NCBI GenBank assembly: GCA_013334925.1
Contig: JAAXWP010000002.1
Location: forward strand, 62,001 to 126,000
From: Chlorobiaceae bacterium
GTDB lineage: Bacteria > Bacteroidota > Chlorobiia > Chlorobiales > Chlorobiaceae
Length of the DNA: 64,000 nt
Direction: 5' to 3'
Shown here: one piece after another, positions 38,925 to 49,164 of the stretch
How the letters are laid out: each line of letters opens with the position of its first letter
Numbering within the stretch: position 1 is the first letter of the stretch
Made by a program: the position numbers and the translations under genes
The notes under the pieces: model-generated
Database searches by the model: none
Told to the model about the DNA's origin: nothing
Seen by the model: only the letters and a program-made list of their open reading frames with translations

Positions 38925-40475
38925 ATGTCTAAAAAACTGATCTTCGTCCTGGCAGGAATATTCCTGATTCTGGGTGTCACATTCGGAGGTGACCTGTTTG
39001 CATATACGAATCCTGATCCATCCGGTGCACATGTAGGCGCTACGGCAGATATCACTGCAGCCAAGGCTGGTACACCGACCGCCACAGAAATCACTGATCA
39101 GATCGGCAAGAACAAGGTGGCAATAAACATGGTGTGGGTGCTTCTCACCGGTTTTCTTGTCATGTTCATGCAGGCTGGCTTCGCCATGGTGGAAGCAGGA
39201 CTCACTCGTGCAAAAAACGCAGCACACACCATGTCCATGAACATGATGATCTATCCGATCGGCATGCTCGGCTTTTTTATCAGCGGTTTCGCGCTCATGT
39301 TTGGCGGTATCGGAACCCTGGGTCTGCTTGGCGGCTACGAGGGACTTAACCAGGAGTTCACGATCAACCTGTTCGGTCACACGTTGGGTCTTTTCGGTAT
39401 GAAGGGCTTTTTCCTGAGTGGGGTCTATGATGTTGGCGTATTCACGCTTTTCCTCTTTCAGATGGTCTTCATGGATACGACAGCCACTATTCCGACCGGA
39501 TCGATGGCTGAGCGCTGGAAGTTCTCTGCTTTCGTCGTTTATGGTCTTTTCCTCGGAACGATCATCTATCCTCTGTACGGCAACTGGGTCTGGGGCGGCG
39601 GATGGCTGGCCACGCTCGGAACAAACTTCGGGCTTGGTCACGGACATGTGGACTTCGCAGGTTCTTCGGTCGTTCATATGACCGGTGGCGTGCTGGCACT
39701 GGTCGGCGCAATCATCATCGGCCCAAGGATTGGCAAATACAACAAAGACGGCTCACCTAACGCCATCCCTGGCCACAACATTCCGATGGCGATTGTCGGA
39801 GCCTTCATCCTTGCTTTTGGATGGTTCGGTTTCAACCCCGGGTCCACCCTTGCCGGTACCGACCTTCGCATCAGTGTGGTCGCGGTCAACACCATGATCG
39901 CATCGGCAACCGGAGCCATGGCCTCGATGCTCTACATGTGGTGGTTCAAAACAAAAAAACCCGACCCGACGATGATGATCAACGGCTTGCTTGCTGGTCT
40001 CGTTGCCATCACGGCACCATCGGCATTCGTGAATGTACAGGCCGCGGCCCTGATCGGTCTTATCTCAGGCGTACTGGTGATCGAAGCTGCGTTCTTTATC
40101 GAAAAGGTGCTGAAAATCGACGACCCGGTAGGCGCTGTGGCGGTTCACGGTGTCAACGGTGCCTGGGGTTGCATTGCCCTCGGCCTCTTCGCCGATGGAA
40201 CTTATGGTGATGGCTGGAACGGTGTTCCTGGTACCGTGACTGGTTTGTTCTATGGCAATCCCGGCCAGTTCGTCGCCGAGCTTATCGGAGTCGCAACAAA
40301 CATCGTGTACGTCGGCATCATCGGGTTCACCGTATTCAAGCTGATCGACATCACCATGGGTAACCGCGTCAGCGCACAGGACGAACTCGATGGACTGGAC
40401 ATCCCTGAAATGGGTGTCGAAGGTTATTGCGGAATCAAGCTGGACAAGAACTCTGAAACTCCGTTGTCGAAATAA
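38925..40475 (+). CDS. amt: Ammonium transporter (Amt/MEP/Rh)
   Basis: 516 aa; signal peptide then NMVWVLLTGFLVMFMQAGFAMVEAGLTRAKNAAHTM; DFAGSSVVHMTGG; DDPVGAVAVHGVNGAWG. Confidence 0.96.
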   Translation: MSKKLIFVLAGIFLILGVTFGGDLFAYTNPDPSGAHVGATADITAAKAGTPTATEITDQIGKNKVAINMVWVLLTGFLVMFMQAGFAMVEAGLTRAKNAAHTMSMNMMIYPIGMLGFFISGFALMFGGIGTLGLLGGYEGLNQEFTINLFGHTLGLFGMKGFFLSGVYDVGVFTLFLFQMVFMDTTATIPTGSMAERWKFSAFVVYGLFLGTIIYPLYGNWVWGGGWLATLGTNFGLGHGHVDFAGSSVVHMTGGVLALVGAIIIGPRIGKYNKDGSPNAIPGHNIPMAIVGAFILAFGWFGFNPGSTLAGTDLRISVVAVNTMIASATGAMASMLYMWWFKTKKPDPTMMINGLLAGLVAITAPSAFVNVQAAALIGLISGVLVIEAAFFIEKVLKIDDPVGAVAVHGVNGAWGCIALGLFADGTYGDGWNGVPGTVTGLFYGNPGQFVAELIGVATNIVYVGIIGFTVFKLIDITMGNRVSAQDELDGLDIPEMGVEGYCGIKLDKNSETPLSK

Positions 40476-40495
40476 TCGATTCACTGCATACCTGA

Positions 40496-40522
40496 CAAAC
40501 CGCCCGAACCACGGGCGGTTTG
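40496..40522. terminator. Rho-independent-like terminator after amt
   Basis: Perfect hairpin caaaccgcccg-aacca-cgggcggtttg. Confidence 0.8.
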
Positions 40523-40573
40523 TTTGATGGCCTCCAAACAATCAATAATCCGACCAACTAACGAAACGAGACT

Positions 40574-41323
40574 ATGGTACTTGATCTGGCAGGATATGAA
40601 CAAAAAACCCGTAATGCGATACGCGCTTTCTGGGGCAATCAGGAGGCCATTTGTGCAAACCAGCCAGATGCACAGGAAAACCAGCCGGTGACATGGCGCA
40701 ACTACCGGCCAGGCAAGAACATGGATGGGTTTCTGGATCTGATCATCGATATCGTCGAGGCCAATGGTCTCAAAGATGCGGAAATTCACCGGAAAAGCGG
40801 CATGCTGACTCTTCCGGGTTTTTTTCGACCAACCAAGTTCTGGGACCTCCTGGTCATCCATAAAGGTCAGCTGATTGCGGCTATCGAGCTGAAAAGCCAG
40901 ATCGGACCTTCGTTCGGCAATAATTTCAACAGCAGGATCGAACAAACCGTAGGAAATGCATATGATTTCTGGGCCGCATACCGGGAAGGCCTGTTCGGCA
41001 GCCAACCCCGTCCCTTCATCGGATGGCTTATCGTAGTCGAAGACGCGCCTGAATCCCACGCTTCGATCAAAGACAAATCGCTGCATTTCCCGATAAACGA
41101 TGAGTTCAGAAACGTCTCCTATCTCAGGAGGTATGATCTTTTCTGTCAGAAACTCATGCGGGAACAGCTGTTCACCGCAGCCGCCGTCATTTCAAGCCCG
41201 AAAGAAGCGATCTCCAGCGGGGAGTTCTCTTCGGTCACCCCGATGACCAGCCTGAAAGCCTTCATCACCGCACTTGCCACCCATATGACCAATGAAGCCC
41301 ACCGAATGAGCGAGATTGCTTAG
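40574..41323 (+). CDS. Type II restriction endonuclease, PaeR7I/XhoI family
   Basis: 249 aa; GKNMDGFLDLIIDIVEANGL, LTLPGFFRPTKFWDLLVIHKGQLIAAIELKSQIGPSFGNNFNSR, PRPFIGWLIVVEDAPES closely match PaeR7I as I recall it. Confidence 0.9.
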   Translation: MVLDLAGYEQKTRNAIRAFWGNQEAICANQPDAQENQPVTWRNYRPGKNMDGFLDLIIDIVEANGLKDAEIHRKSGMLTLPGFFRPTKFWDLLVIHKGQLIAAIELKSQIGPSFGNNFNSRIEQTVGNAYDFWAAYREGLFGSQPRPFIGWLIVVEDAPESHASIKDKSLHFPINDEFRNVSYLRRYDLFCQKLMREQLFTAAAVISSPKEAISSGEFSSVTPMTSLKAFITALATHMTNEAHRMSEIA

Positions 41324-41523
41324 AGAGCGGCTCGAAACATTAAGGACACAGCATTGGTTGTGTATTAATAAGCCGGCTTTTGCAAGTCGCAGGAAAATTC
41401 AAGGAGAAAGACCCGGCATCCTGAATGGAGGGCGACATCTGAAAAAAACCTGCCAGACGAATGATCGATACCTTTGGCGAACAGAGTAACCGGTAGCCTT
41501 CAATAATCGACAGAACAGCATTC

Positions 41524-41877
41524 ATGGACTCCAGAGAACTGATCGACCGTTATCGCGCAGCCTGGACCGATGGTGATTTCACTGCTGCACGAAACTGCCT
41601 TGCTGATGATCTCGATTTCAAAGGCAGCATTGATACCTTCTCGAACGCCGATGATTTCATCGAAGCCCTTAAACGATTTATGCAGATAGTCCGGAAAGTA
41701 ACCCCTCTGCAGAACTGTTATGACGATGATGGCGGCGCACAGCTGTACGACTGCCATACGGACACCCCTGCCGGCGTAATACGCACAGCTGAGTTTTTCA
41801 GGGTATCTGGTGACAGAATCACTTCAATCCGCCTTGTCTTCGATGCCACGCTTCTGCGCGCATCCATGACATCGTGA
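41524..41877 (+). CDS. SnoaL/NTF2-fold protein
   Basis: 117 aa; LIDRYRAAWTDGDFTAARNCLADDLDFKGSIDTFSNADDFIEAL. Confidence 0.7.
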   Translation: MDSRELIDRYRAAWTDGDFTAARNCLADDLDFKGSIDTFSNADDFIEALKRFMQIVRKVTPLQNCYDDDGGAQLYDCHTDTPAGVIRTAEFFRVSGDRITSIRLVFDATLLRASMTS

Positions 41878-42013
41878 AGCCGCTTCAAATTCCTGCTATC
41901 TCATTGAAAATCCATAAAAAACAATAGATTACAGTTCAAGAGACCGCTTCGTACGACAACGGCACCCTTGCCAGGGAGCCGCCGTTCCTTCATATCCATG
42001 TTCTGTACTGGCC

Positions 42014-43717
42014 ATGTTCAAACCAAAACTGTTCACGGTTCTTCCTGAGCTCGACAGGAATCAGCTCTCGAAGGACATCGTTTCAGGCATTCTTGTCGGT
42101 ATTGTCGCCCTGCCGCTTGCCATTGCGTTCGCCATCGCATCGGGCGTATCGCCAGAGAAAGGCCTTATCAGCGCTGTCATCGGCGGCTTTCTCATCTCAT
42201 TCCTTGGCGGAAGCAGGGTACAGATCGGCGGCCCTACCGGAGCCTTTATCGTCATCCTGTATGGCATCGTCGAACGCTATGGAGTCAACGGTCTCATGAT
42301 CGCGACCATCATGGCCGGAGTCATTCTCATCATCATGGGTTTTGCCCAGTTCGGCTCCCTGATCAAGTTCATTCCGTATCCCGTCATCGTGGGATTCACG
42401 AGCGGAATAGCCATCATCATTTTCTCGAGCGAGATCAAAGACTTTTTCGGTCTCGACATTCCGAAGGTACCCGCAGAGTTCATCGAAAAATGGGTAGCCT
42501 ATGCAACAGCGCTGCCGACGACGAAACCGGCAACCCTGCTGACCGGGATGACAGCCCTCCTGATCATCATTTTCTGGCCAAAAATCTCGAAAAAAATTCC
42601 GGGGCCATTGGTCGCGCTGGTGGTTACAACCGCCGGTGTCCATCTCCTGCACCTCGATGTCGATACCATCGCCTCGCGGTTCGGCGACATTCCGTCGACG
42701 TTACCAGCCCCGACATTTCCAACTTTTGATTTTGCGACCGTACGGAACCTGATCATGCCAGCTACGACCATAGCCATGCTCGGAGCAATCGAGGCCCTGC
42801 TTTCGGCAGTCGTCGCTGACGGCATGATCGGTGGCCGCCACAAATCGAATATGGAACTGATCGCACAGGGCGTAGCGAACATAGCTTCACCACTCTTTGG
42901 TGGCATACCGGTAACCGGTGCCATCGCACGGACCGCGACAAATGTGAAAAATGGCGGAAGAACGCCGATTGCAGGTTTAGTTCATGCGGTCACCCTGCTC
43001 TTCATCATGCTGCTTTTCGGCCCATGGGCCAGACTCATCCCTATGCCGACGCTCGCCGCCATCCTTATTGTCGTGGCATGGAACATGAGCGAGCACCATG
43101 TGTTCCGTCAGCTGCTCAAGAGCCCCAGAAGCGATGTCCTGGTACTGCTCACCACCTTTGGCCTGACGGTTCTTTTCGACCTGACCATCGCTATCGAGGT
43201 CGGCATGCTGCTTTCGGTGATCCTCTTCATGCAGCGCATGGCAAGCCTTGCCAACGTAGGAGTCATTACCGGTGAGCTCAAGGATGAAGAGGAGACTGAA
43301 GATCCGAATACCATCGTCACCAGAACCATTCCTCCTGGAGTTGAGGTGTTCGAAATCAGCGGACCGTTTTTCTTTGGTGCCGCATCGAAATTCAAGGATG
43401 CCATGCATATTGTCGGCAAGGCACCGGCAATTCGCATCATCAGGATGCGCAAAGTCCTGACCATCGATGCGACGGGGTTGAACATGATGCAGGAGCTGCT
43501 TAACGACAGCAAAAAAACCGGCACGACACTGATCCTTTCGGGAGTGCATGTACAGCCGCTCTTCGCCATGCAGCAATATGGTCTTGCTGATGCCGTGGGA
43601 GAAGAGAACATATTCGGTAACATCGACGATGCGCTTGATCGCGCCAGGGAGCTGCTTGGACGTCCCCGTCAGGGACGCCCCAAAGAGTTCGTTCCGACTG
43701 TCCGACGGGAATCATAA
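42014..43717 (+). CDS. SulP-family anion permease with STAS domain
   Basis: 567 aa; [39 protein letters not shown]-terminal [23 protein letters not shown]. Confidence 0.93.
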   Translation: MFKPKLFTVLPELDRNQLSKDIVSGILVGIVALPLAIAFAIASGVSPEKGLISAVIGGFLISFLGGSRVQIGGPTGAFIVILYGIVERYGVNGLMIATIMAGVILIIMGFAQFGSLIKFIPYPVIVGFTSGIAIIIFSSEIKDFFGLDIPKVPAEFIEKWVAYATALPTTKPATLLTGMTALLIIIFWPKISKKIPGPLVALVVTTAGVHLLHLDVDTIASRFGDIPSTLPAPTFPTFDFATVRNLIMPATTIAMLGAIEALLSAVVADGMIGGRHKSNMELIAQGVANIASPLFGGIPVTGAIARTATNVKNGGRTPIAGLVHAVTLLFIMLLFGPWARLIPMPTLAAILIVVAWNMSEHHVFRQLLKSPRSDVLVLLTTFGLTVLFDLTIAIEVGMLLSVILFMQRMASLANVGVITGELKDEEETEDPNTIVTRTIPPGVEVFEISGPFFFGAASKFKDAMHIVGKAPAIRIIRMRKVLTIDATGLNMMQELLNDSKKTGTTLILSGVHVQPLFAMQQYGLADAVGEENIFGNIDDALDRARELLGRPRQGRPKEFVPTVRRES

Positions 43718-44032
43718 TAAAAAAAGAGTGGATTCAGCGTCAAATCGATATAGCTGTAAACCACAAATATCAGTATTGTCGCAAAAATAATGTAGCTTTT
43801 ATTTGCGCTGTTTTACTGCAACCTCGTCAGTAAGCACGAGCTGCGGAATTATTGCTCCGGCGTCAGACATATCAATCATTTTCAGCACCATGTGCCCGCT
43901 GCGGTCACGCTTCTCACGGCTTATCGTGAGAAAAATGACAGATCCTGAAACATATGTGTCTTTAAGATTCTTTGTTCGCTGAAGAAATAACCCTGGTATT
44001 GAAGGTATACTATCCGACTGAATACGGTACCG

Positions 44033-47000
44033 ATGCTCACGAACAACTCCCGAACGACCGGCGGCAAGGACGAGGTTTCGATTCTCAATCTGCTCGAATC
44101 TCTTGCCGATGCGGCATTGCTGATAAGGCCGGAAGGTATCATTCTTGATGCCAACTCACTGTTCTCTTCGAAATTCGGCAGACAACCTGACCAGTGCAAG
44201 GATCTCAACATCTATGACCTGATCACCAACGACCTGAAAGCACCTCAGCTTGCAGATACGTTTCGCATTAAATGCTCCGTCGTGCTTGATTCGGGACAAC
44301 GCCTGGTCTTCGAAGACAGCTCGAACATCCTGAAAATTTCCATAAGTCCGGTAAGAACTGACGATAGCCGGCTCTCAAGCCTTTTCATATTGCTTCAGGA
44401 CATCTCGGAACAAAAACAGGCTGAACGGACCCTGCAGAAAGAGCGGGACCTGAAATCGGCATTGCTCGACTCCATTCCCTGCTCGGCAACCATCCTGGAT
44501 TCAAATCTCCGTCTTGCCGCCTGGAACAGATATGCGCAGGAACTTGTATTCAGCAGCTCTTCACACCATCAGCCGAAAGCAAGCACCACAGATTTTTTCG
44601 ATCCTGGAGACATGGAGGCACTCAGGGAAAAATATCAGAACACCTTGCTGACCGGAAGCGACGACCTCTGTGAAATACCGGTCAAACCGCCGGGCAGCAG
44701 GCACCCCCTCTGGTTGCTGGTTCGGTCAAAACGCATTTTCATCGACAACAACCCATGCGTCGTCTCCATCGGCATCGACATCTCCGAACGGAAACAGCTC
44801 GAGCAGGAGTTGCTGGAAAGCAAGCTGAAATATGGTTACGCACTCGATGCCGCCCACTCAGGCATCTGGGAATGGATCATCGCAACCGACGAGGTGATCT
44901 GGTCAGAACAGATATGGGGACTCTATGGACTCACCCCCAACAGCAGGCAACTGGACAGCAAGCTTTGCCTGAATGTCATCCATCCTGAGGATCGTGACCG
45001 GGTAAGTGAGTTGTACAGACAGTCCGCAAGCCGACAGGAAACGGTATCCGTCGAGTACAGGACGTTGCATCCTGATGGCACGATCCACTGGCTGATCTCC
45101 CATGGCATCCCCTTGCGAGATGCCAACAAAAATGAATGTCGGTATATCGGTACAATTATCGACATCACCGAACGAAAACAGATTGAACTCGAGCTGCTTG
45201 AAAGCAAACGGAAACTGACGTTCGCTCTCGAGGCGACAAACACCGGTGTATGGGAGTGGGATATCAAGGCCGACAAGGTCATCTGGACCGACAGCATATG
45301 GAAACTTTACGGGCTTCAACCCGGCAGCATGCAACTGAGCCACGGCCTGTGTGAAACCAATATCCACCCGGGTGACCGTGACCTTGCGTTCCGGCGTGTC
45401 ATGTCTGCCGTGGACAGCTGCACCGATATCAATGTCGAATATCGTGTCATCCACCAAGACGGTTCGATCCATTGGCTGCTGTGCCGAGGCGTCCCCATTC
45501 CTGTTGCAGATGGCGAGACGGCCTGCTATATCGGAACGGTTTCAGATGTTACCGGGCAAAAAAACCTGGAGGCGGCGCAGAGGAAAATCCAGGCAAAGTT
45601 CAACTTCATCCTCGAAAAAAGCCATCTTGGCGTCTGGGACCTGAACCTGTCGACAGGAAAAATCAAACGAACGCCTGAGCATGCACGCATTTTCGGATAC
45701 GACAACGCAGACGTCGACTGGACGATAGAGGTATTCTTCGAACATTTAATACCCGAAGACCGTGAACGTATCGGTATCGCAGTCAAACAAGCCCTGGCAG
45801 CCCGGCAGAACGACACATTCGAATGCCGGATACGCACCGCAAACGGAGAGATCCGCTGGATCTGGGTCTTCGGGGCCTTCGAGAACGAACGGAATGGCAA
45901 GACGGGACATGTATCCGGTATCGTTCAGGACATCACCGAACGAAAGCGAACGGAGCTGTTGCTTAAAGAGAGTGAACTGAAATTCAGGAACATTTTCGAG
46001 TTCTCCCCTGTAGGCATCGGGATCGTTGACATTGCCAACCGCAGCGTTTTCGATGTGAACGCATCCTGGCTGCGCATTTTCGGCTGCACAAAACAGGAGG
46101 TCATCGGACGGGATTTGAACAACATCGGCATCGACATCCATGAGGAAGACCGGGAAGACATCACCACGACGCTCCGATCGCAGGCCAAGATCCTGAACAA
46201 ACGGCTTCAGCTTCGCAAAAAAAACGGCGATTTGCTGAACATTCTCTTTTCCGCCGAATTCATCACCCTGAACGATGTTTCACGATTGCTGGTGATGGTG
46301 AGCGACGTCACCATACAGGAACTGCAACAGGCGAACATTTCACAGCTCGAGCAGGCCGTCGCCGAGCGAACCATACAGCTCCAGCAGGAGGTCGATCGTC
46401 TCCAACGCTTCCTGAACATGATTTCTCATGAATACCGTACGCCATTGGCAATAATCAGAGGAAATCTGGACCTCATCGACCTGAAGCAACAGATCGGAGA
46501 CTTTTCGAATACGCGCGAATTGCTTAAAATCAAACGAGCGATCGACCGTCTCGTTGAGGTGATGGAGGTGTCGATTCATGAGAGTCGCATCCTTGAATCG
46601 AGACAGACGAAACCCATGATGCCTATACGAATACATCCCCTTGTCTCTTCGCAACTGGATGCATTCCGCGCCATGTGGCCCGAACGTCTTCTCGATTTTT
46701 CCGACAGTATGGACAATGCCGAAATATTCGGTGAACCGGCACAACTCAAGATTGCACTGTTCAACCTTCTGGATAACGCGAGAAAATATTCTCCTCCAGA
46801 ATCACCAATAGCGATGCAAGGCTGCATCGAAGATCGCGAAGTCGTCATCACCATACGAAATCGTGGAGAACATATCACGAACGCCCAGGGAGAGTCCTAT
46901 TTCGAAAAATACCGGCGAGGCAGCAATACCGCCAACACTGCAGGAGCCGGTCTCGGACTTTGGCTTGTCAGGGATATCGTAAGCCAGCACCATGGCCGGG

Positions 47001-47086
47001 TGACCCTGACCGGCGACGGATCATTCATAGAGGCCAGTATGAGACTCCCCCTCGCCGATGAACAACGATCATCTGTCGAGGCATGA
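44033..47086 (+). CDS. Multi-PAS sensor histidine kinase
   Basis: 1017 aa; repeated PAS/PAC units (DITERKQIELELLESKRKL etc.), HisKA FLNMISHEYRTPLAIIRGNLDL, HATPase AGAGLGLWLVRDI. Confidence 0.92.
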   Translation: MLTNNSRTTGGKDEVSILNLLESLADAALLIRPEGIILDANSLFSSKFGRQPDQCKDLNIYDLITNDLKAPQLADTFRIKCSVVLDSGQRLVFEDSSNILKISISPVRTDDSRLSSLFILLQDISEQKQAERTLQKERDLKSALLDSIPCSATILDSNLRLAAWNRYAQELVFSSSSHHQPKASTTDFFDPGDMEALREKYQNTLLTGSDDLCEIPVKPPGSRHPLWLLVRSKRIFIDNNPCVVSIGIDISERKQLEQELLESKLKYGYALDAAHSGIWEWIIATDEVIWSEQIWGLYGLTPNSRQLDSKLCLNVIHPEDRDRVSELYRQSASRQETVSVEYRTLHPDGTIHWLISHGIPLRDANKNECRYIGTIIDITERKQIELELLESKRKLTFALEATNTGVWEWDIKADKVIWTDSIWKLYGLQPGSMQLSHGLCETNIHPGDRDLAFRRVMSAVDSCTDINVEYRVIHQDGSIHWLLCRGVPIPVADGETACYIGTVSDVTGQKNLEAAQRKIQAKFNFILEKSHLGVWDLNLSTGKIKRTPEHARIFGYDNADVDWTIEVFFEHLIPEDRERIGIAVKQALAARQNDTFECRIRTANGEIRWIWVFGAFENERNGKTGHVSGIVQDITERKRTELLLKESELKFRNIFEFSPVGIGIVDIANRSVFDVNASWLRIFGCTKQEVIGRDLNNIGIDIHEEDREDITTTLRSQAKILNKRLQLRKKNGDLLNILFSAEFITLNDVSRLLVMVSDVTIQELQQANISQLEQAVAERTIQLQQEVDRLQRFLNMISHEYRTPLAIIRGNLDLIDLKQQIGDFSNTRELLKIKRAIDRLVEVMEVSIHESRILESRQTKPMMPIRIHPLVSSQLDAFRAMWPERLLDFSDSMDNAEIFGEPAQLKIALFNLLDNARKYSPPESPIAMQGCIEDREVVITIRNRGEHITNAQGESYFEKYRRGSNTANTAGAGLGLWLVRDIVSQHHGRVTLTGDGSFIEASMRLPLADEQRSSVEA

Positions 47087-47157
47087 CAATCGATAGTTCA
47101 CCAGCCACAACACGGTCTGGAAATCCACTAACTGTAAGCATATCAGGTATATTGCAC

Positions 47158-47883
47158 ATGACGGACGATAAAAAAATCATAGTTGTCGAAGATGATCGCG
47201 ATTTCCGGGAGAGCATGGTCGAGTACCTTGCCCTTGCCGGTTTCGATGTCACTGGTGTTTCATCGGCACTGGATTTTTACCAGAGTATCGCTCGGGAACA
47301 ATACGTTCTCGTCATTCTCGATATTGGCCTGCCGGATCAGAACGGCTTCGTGCTTGCAGAGTACATCAGAAAAAATACCAACATGCGCATCGTCATGCTG
47401 ACGGCGCAATCTTCTCTGGACAGCAAGGTCACCGCCTATCGATCGGGTGCAGACATGTACCTGGTCAAGCCGATCGATTTCTCGGAACTGGCCGCATCCC
47501 TGCAAAGCGTACTTGGACGACTCGACACCATCAACCAGACAGGCAGGGAAAAACCATCGGCAGCAGTGAACCTTCAGCAAGCGGCTACCTGGAAACTTCT
47601 GTGTCATGATCATCTTCTGATTACCCCTCGGGGAAGCCAGGTGGCGCTGACCGCAAAAGAGTTCGATCTTCTCGAAAAACTGGCATCATATCCCAACATG
47701 GTCGTCGAACGTCAGAACCTCCTGAAAGCCCTGGTCTATGAGAATGACGATTTCGGCAACCGTGCGCTTGACGCTCTGATTCATCGCCTTCGCCGGAAAA
47801 AAGATGAACTGGACGACCGGATACCCATCAAGACATTTCATGGTTCGGGGTACAGCTTTTCGGCTCCCATCGTCATCGAATGA
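47158..47883 (+). CDS. OmpR-family response regulator
   Basis: Start MTDDKKIIVVEDDRDFRESMV; LVILDIGLPDQNGF; winged helix LTAKEFDLLEKLASYPNMVVERQNLL. Confidence 0.92.
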   Translation: MTDDKKIIVVEDDRDFRESMVEYLALAGFDVTGVSSALDFYQSIAREQYVLVILDIGLPDQNGFVLAEYIRKNTNMRIVMLTAQSSLDSKVTAYRSGADMYLVKPIDFSELAASLQSVLGRLDTINQTGREKPSAAVNLQQAATWKLLCHDHLLITPRGSQVALTAKEFDLLEKLASYPNMVVERQNLLKALVYENDDFGNRALDALIHRLRRKKDELDDRIPIKTFHGSGYSFSAPIVIE

Positions 47884-48034
47884 GCAGGTAGTATCCTCCC
47901 TGACAAACGTTGTGCCGTGATTGTCTTGCAGCCTCCTCATGACACAACGGAGCGTCGGTGTTCTGATCGAGCCCCGGAAACCCGAACACGGTTTCTCCTG
48001 AATCGAAGGTCAACCCCCAAACCGGAGAACAATC

Positions 48035-48400
48035 ATGTCAAAAGCAGCCCTTTCCATTCGCTGGTTTGCCGTATATCTCTTTCTGCTGGGAGCTTCGCTC
48101 ATGATGTTTCCGAACCTCATGCTCTCCATATTCGCGTTTCCCGGAACAACCGAAGTCTGGATCAGGGTCGCCGGCGTCCTGGTCTTCAATATCGGGCTCT
48201 ACTACCGGGCGGCAGCTCCGGCTGAACAGCGCTCTTTTTTCCTGGCCACCATCTTCGCACGATCATTCGTGCTCATCGCCTTCACCGCCTTCGTCATCCT
48301 CGGTTATGCCAGACCGATGCTCATCGCTATTGGCTCCATCGATTTCGCAGGTGCGATCTGGACCCTGACCGCACTCAGGAACCGAAGTCCTGCTGCATGA
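48035..48400 (+). CDS. Small membrane protein of unknown function
   Basis: 121 aa, about four predicted TM helices. Confidence 0.65.
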   Translation: MSKAALSIRWFAVYLFLLGASLMMFPNLMLSIFAFPGTTEVWIRVAGVLVFNIGLYYRAAAPAEQRSFFLATIFARSFVLIAFTAFVILGYARPMLIAIGSIDFAGAIWTLTALRNRSPAA

Positions 48401-48450
48401 CCAGCTGATATCTATCTGAACGCCACGTCACACCACACAACTGCCACACT

Positions 48451-48488
48451 GTCGACCATATCGTCGAACAATCGACGGTCCGGTCGAA
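48451..48488 (+). promoter_or_regulatory. Tandem upstream activator palindromes (UAS) for the 48651 gene
   Basis: GTCGACCATATCGTCGAA (48451-48468) and ATCGACGGTCCGGTCGAA (48471-48488), 20 bp apart. Confidence 0.6.
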
Positions 48489-48576
48489 GAATCAGGCACT
48501 CACCATCTACTTAACAAGCTCGCCATATTCAGTTAACTGTTTTAATCAGATAGGGTTACAACTCAAGCCCCCGACA

Positions 48577-48592
48577 TGGAATGATTCTTGCA
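48577..48592 (+). promoter_or_regulatory. Putative sigma-54 (-24/-12) promoter
   Basis: TGGAATGATTCTTGCA, correct GG-N10-GC spacing, 59 bp before ATG at 48651. Confidence 0.6.
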
Positions 48593-48650
48593 GAATTAAC
48601 GACGCACGATTACCTGCAACCTTCACGAATCGAACTTCAGGGAGATTGTC

Positions 48651-49004
48651 ATGAACACACCTCTTCGGATCATGTTATTTGCAACGCTTATAAGCGCCCT
48701 TGCTCCAACCTGTCAGCTTCTGGCTCGTGGGGGAGGAGGTATGGGTGGAGGCATGGGAGCCGGAAGCGGTTACGGTTCAATGAACCGTTACGGCAACACG
48801 GCTCAAGGCATGGAGCTTAACGGCAACGGACGACGGGCAACAGATACGGATGGCGACGGTGTCGTCAATGGACAGGATCCGGACTACGTCCGTCCACAGG
48901 ATGGAACCGGTCGCGGCGCAACCGATTATCAGGGATCCGGCACAGGATCGAGATTGCTCGATGGCACCGGACCTCATGGTAAACCTGCACCGGCAGCACC
49001 TTAA
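48651..49004 (+). CDS. Small exported Gly-rich protein with DGDG / NGQDPDY / PQDGTG motif
   Basis: 117 aa; signal peptide; TDTDGDGVVNGQDPDYVRPQDGTGRGAT...DGTGPHG. Confidence 0.75.
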   Translation: MNTPLRIMLFATLISALAPTCQLLARGGGGMGGGMGAGSGYGSMNRYGNTAQGMELNGNGRRATDTDGDGVVNGQDPDYVRPQDGTGRGATDYQGSGTGSRLLDGTGPHGKPAPAAP

Positions 49005-49164
49005 GCATATTCCTGTCATCGGATTGAGCTGGCGGCTGCAGGGGAAAACGCTCCTTCCTGCCGTCGCTGGCTTACCGTTTTTTATTCACCTATGATGCAC
49101 GGCGTGAATAATCGCTTACATCTTCGGCATTTACCTATATTTTGCTGACAAGCTCTTTCGGATC

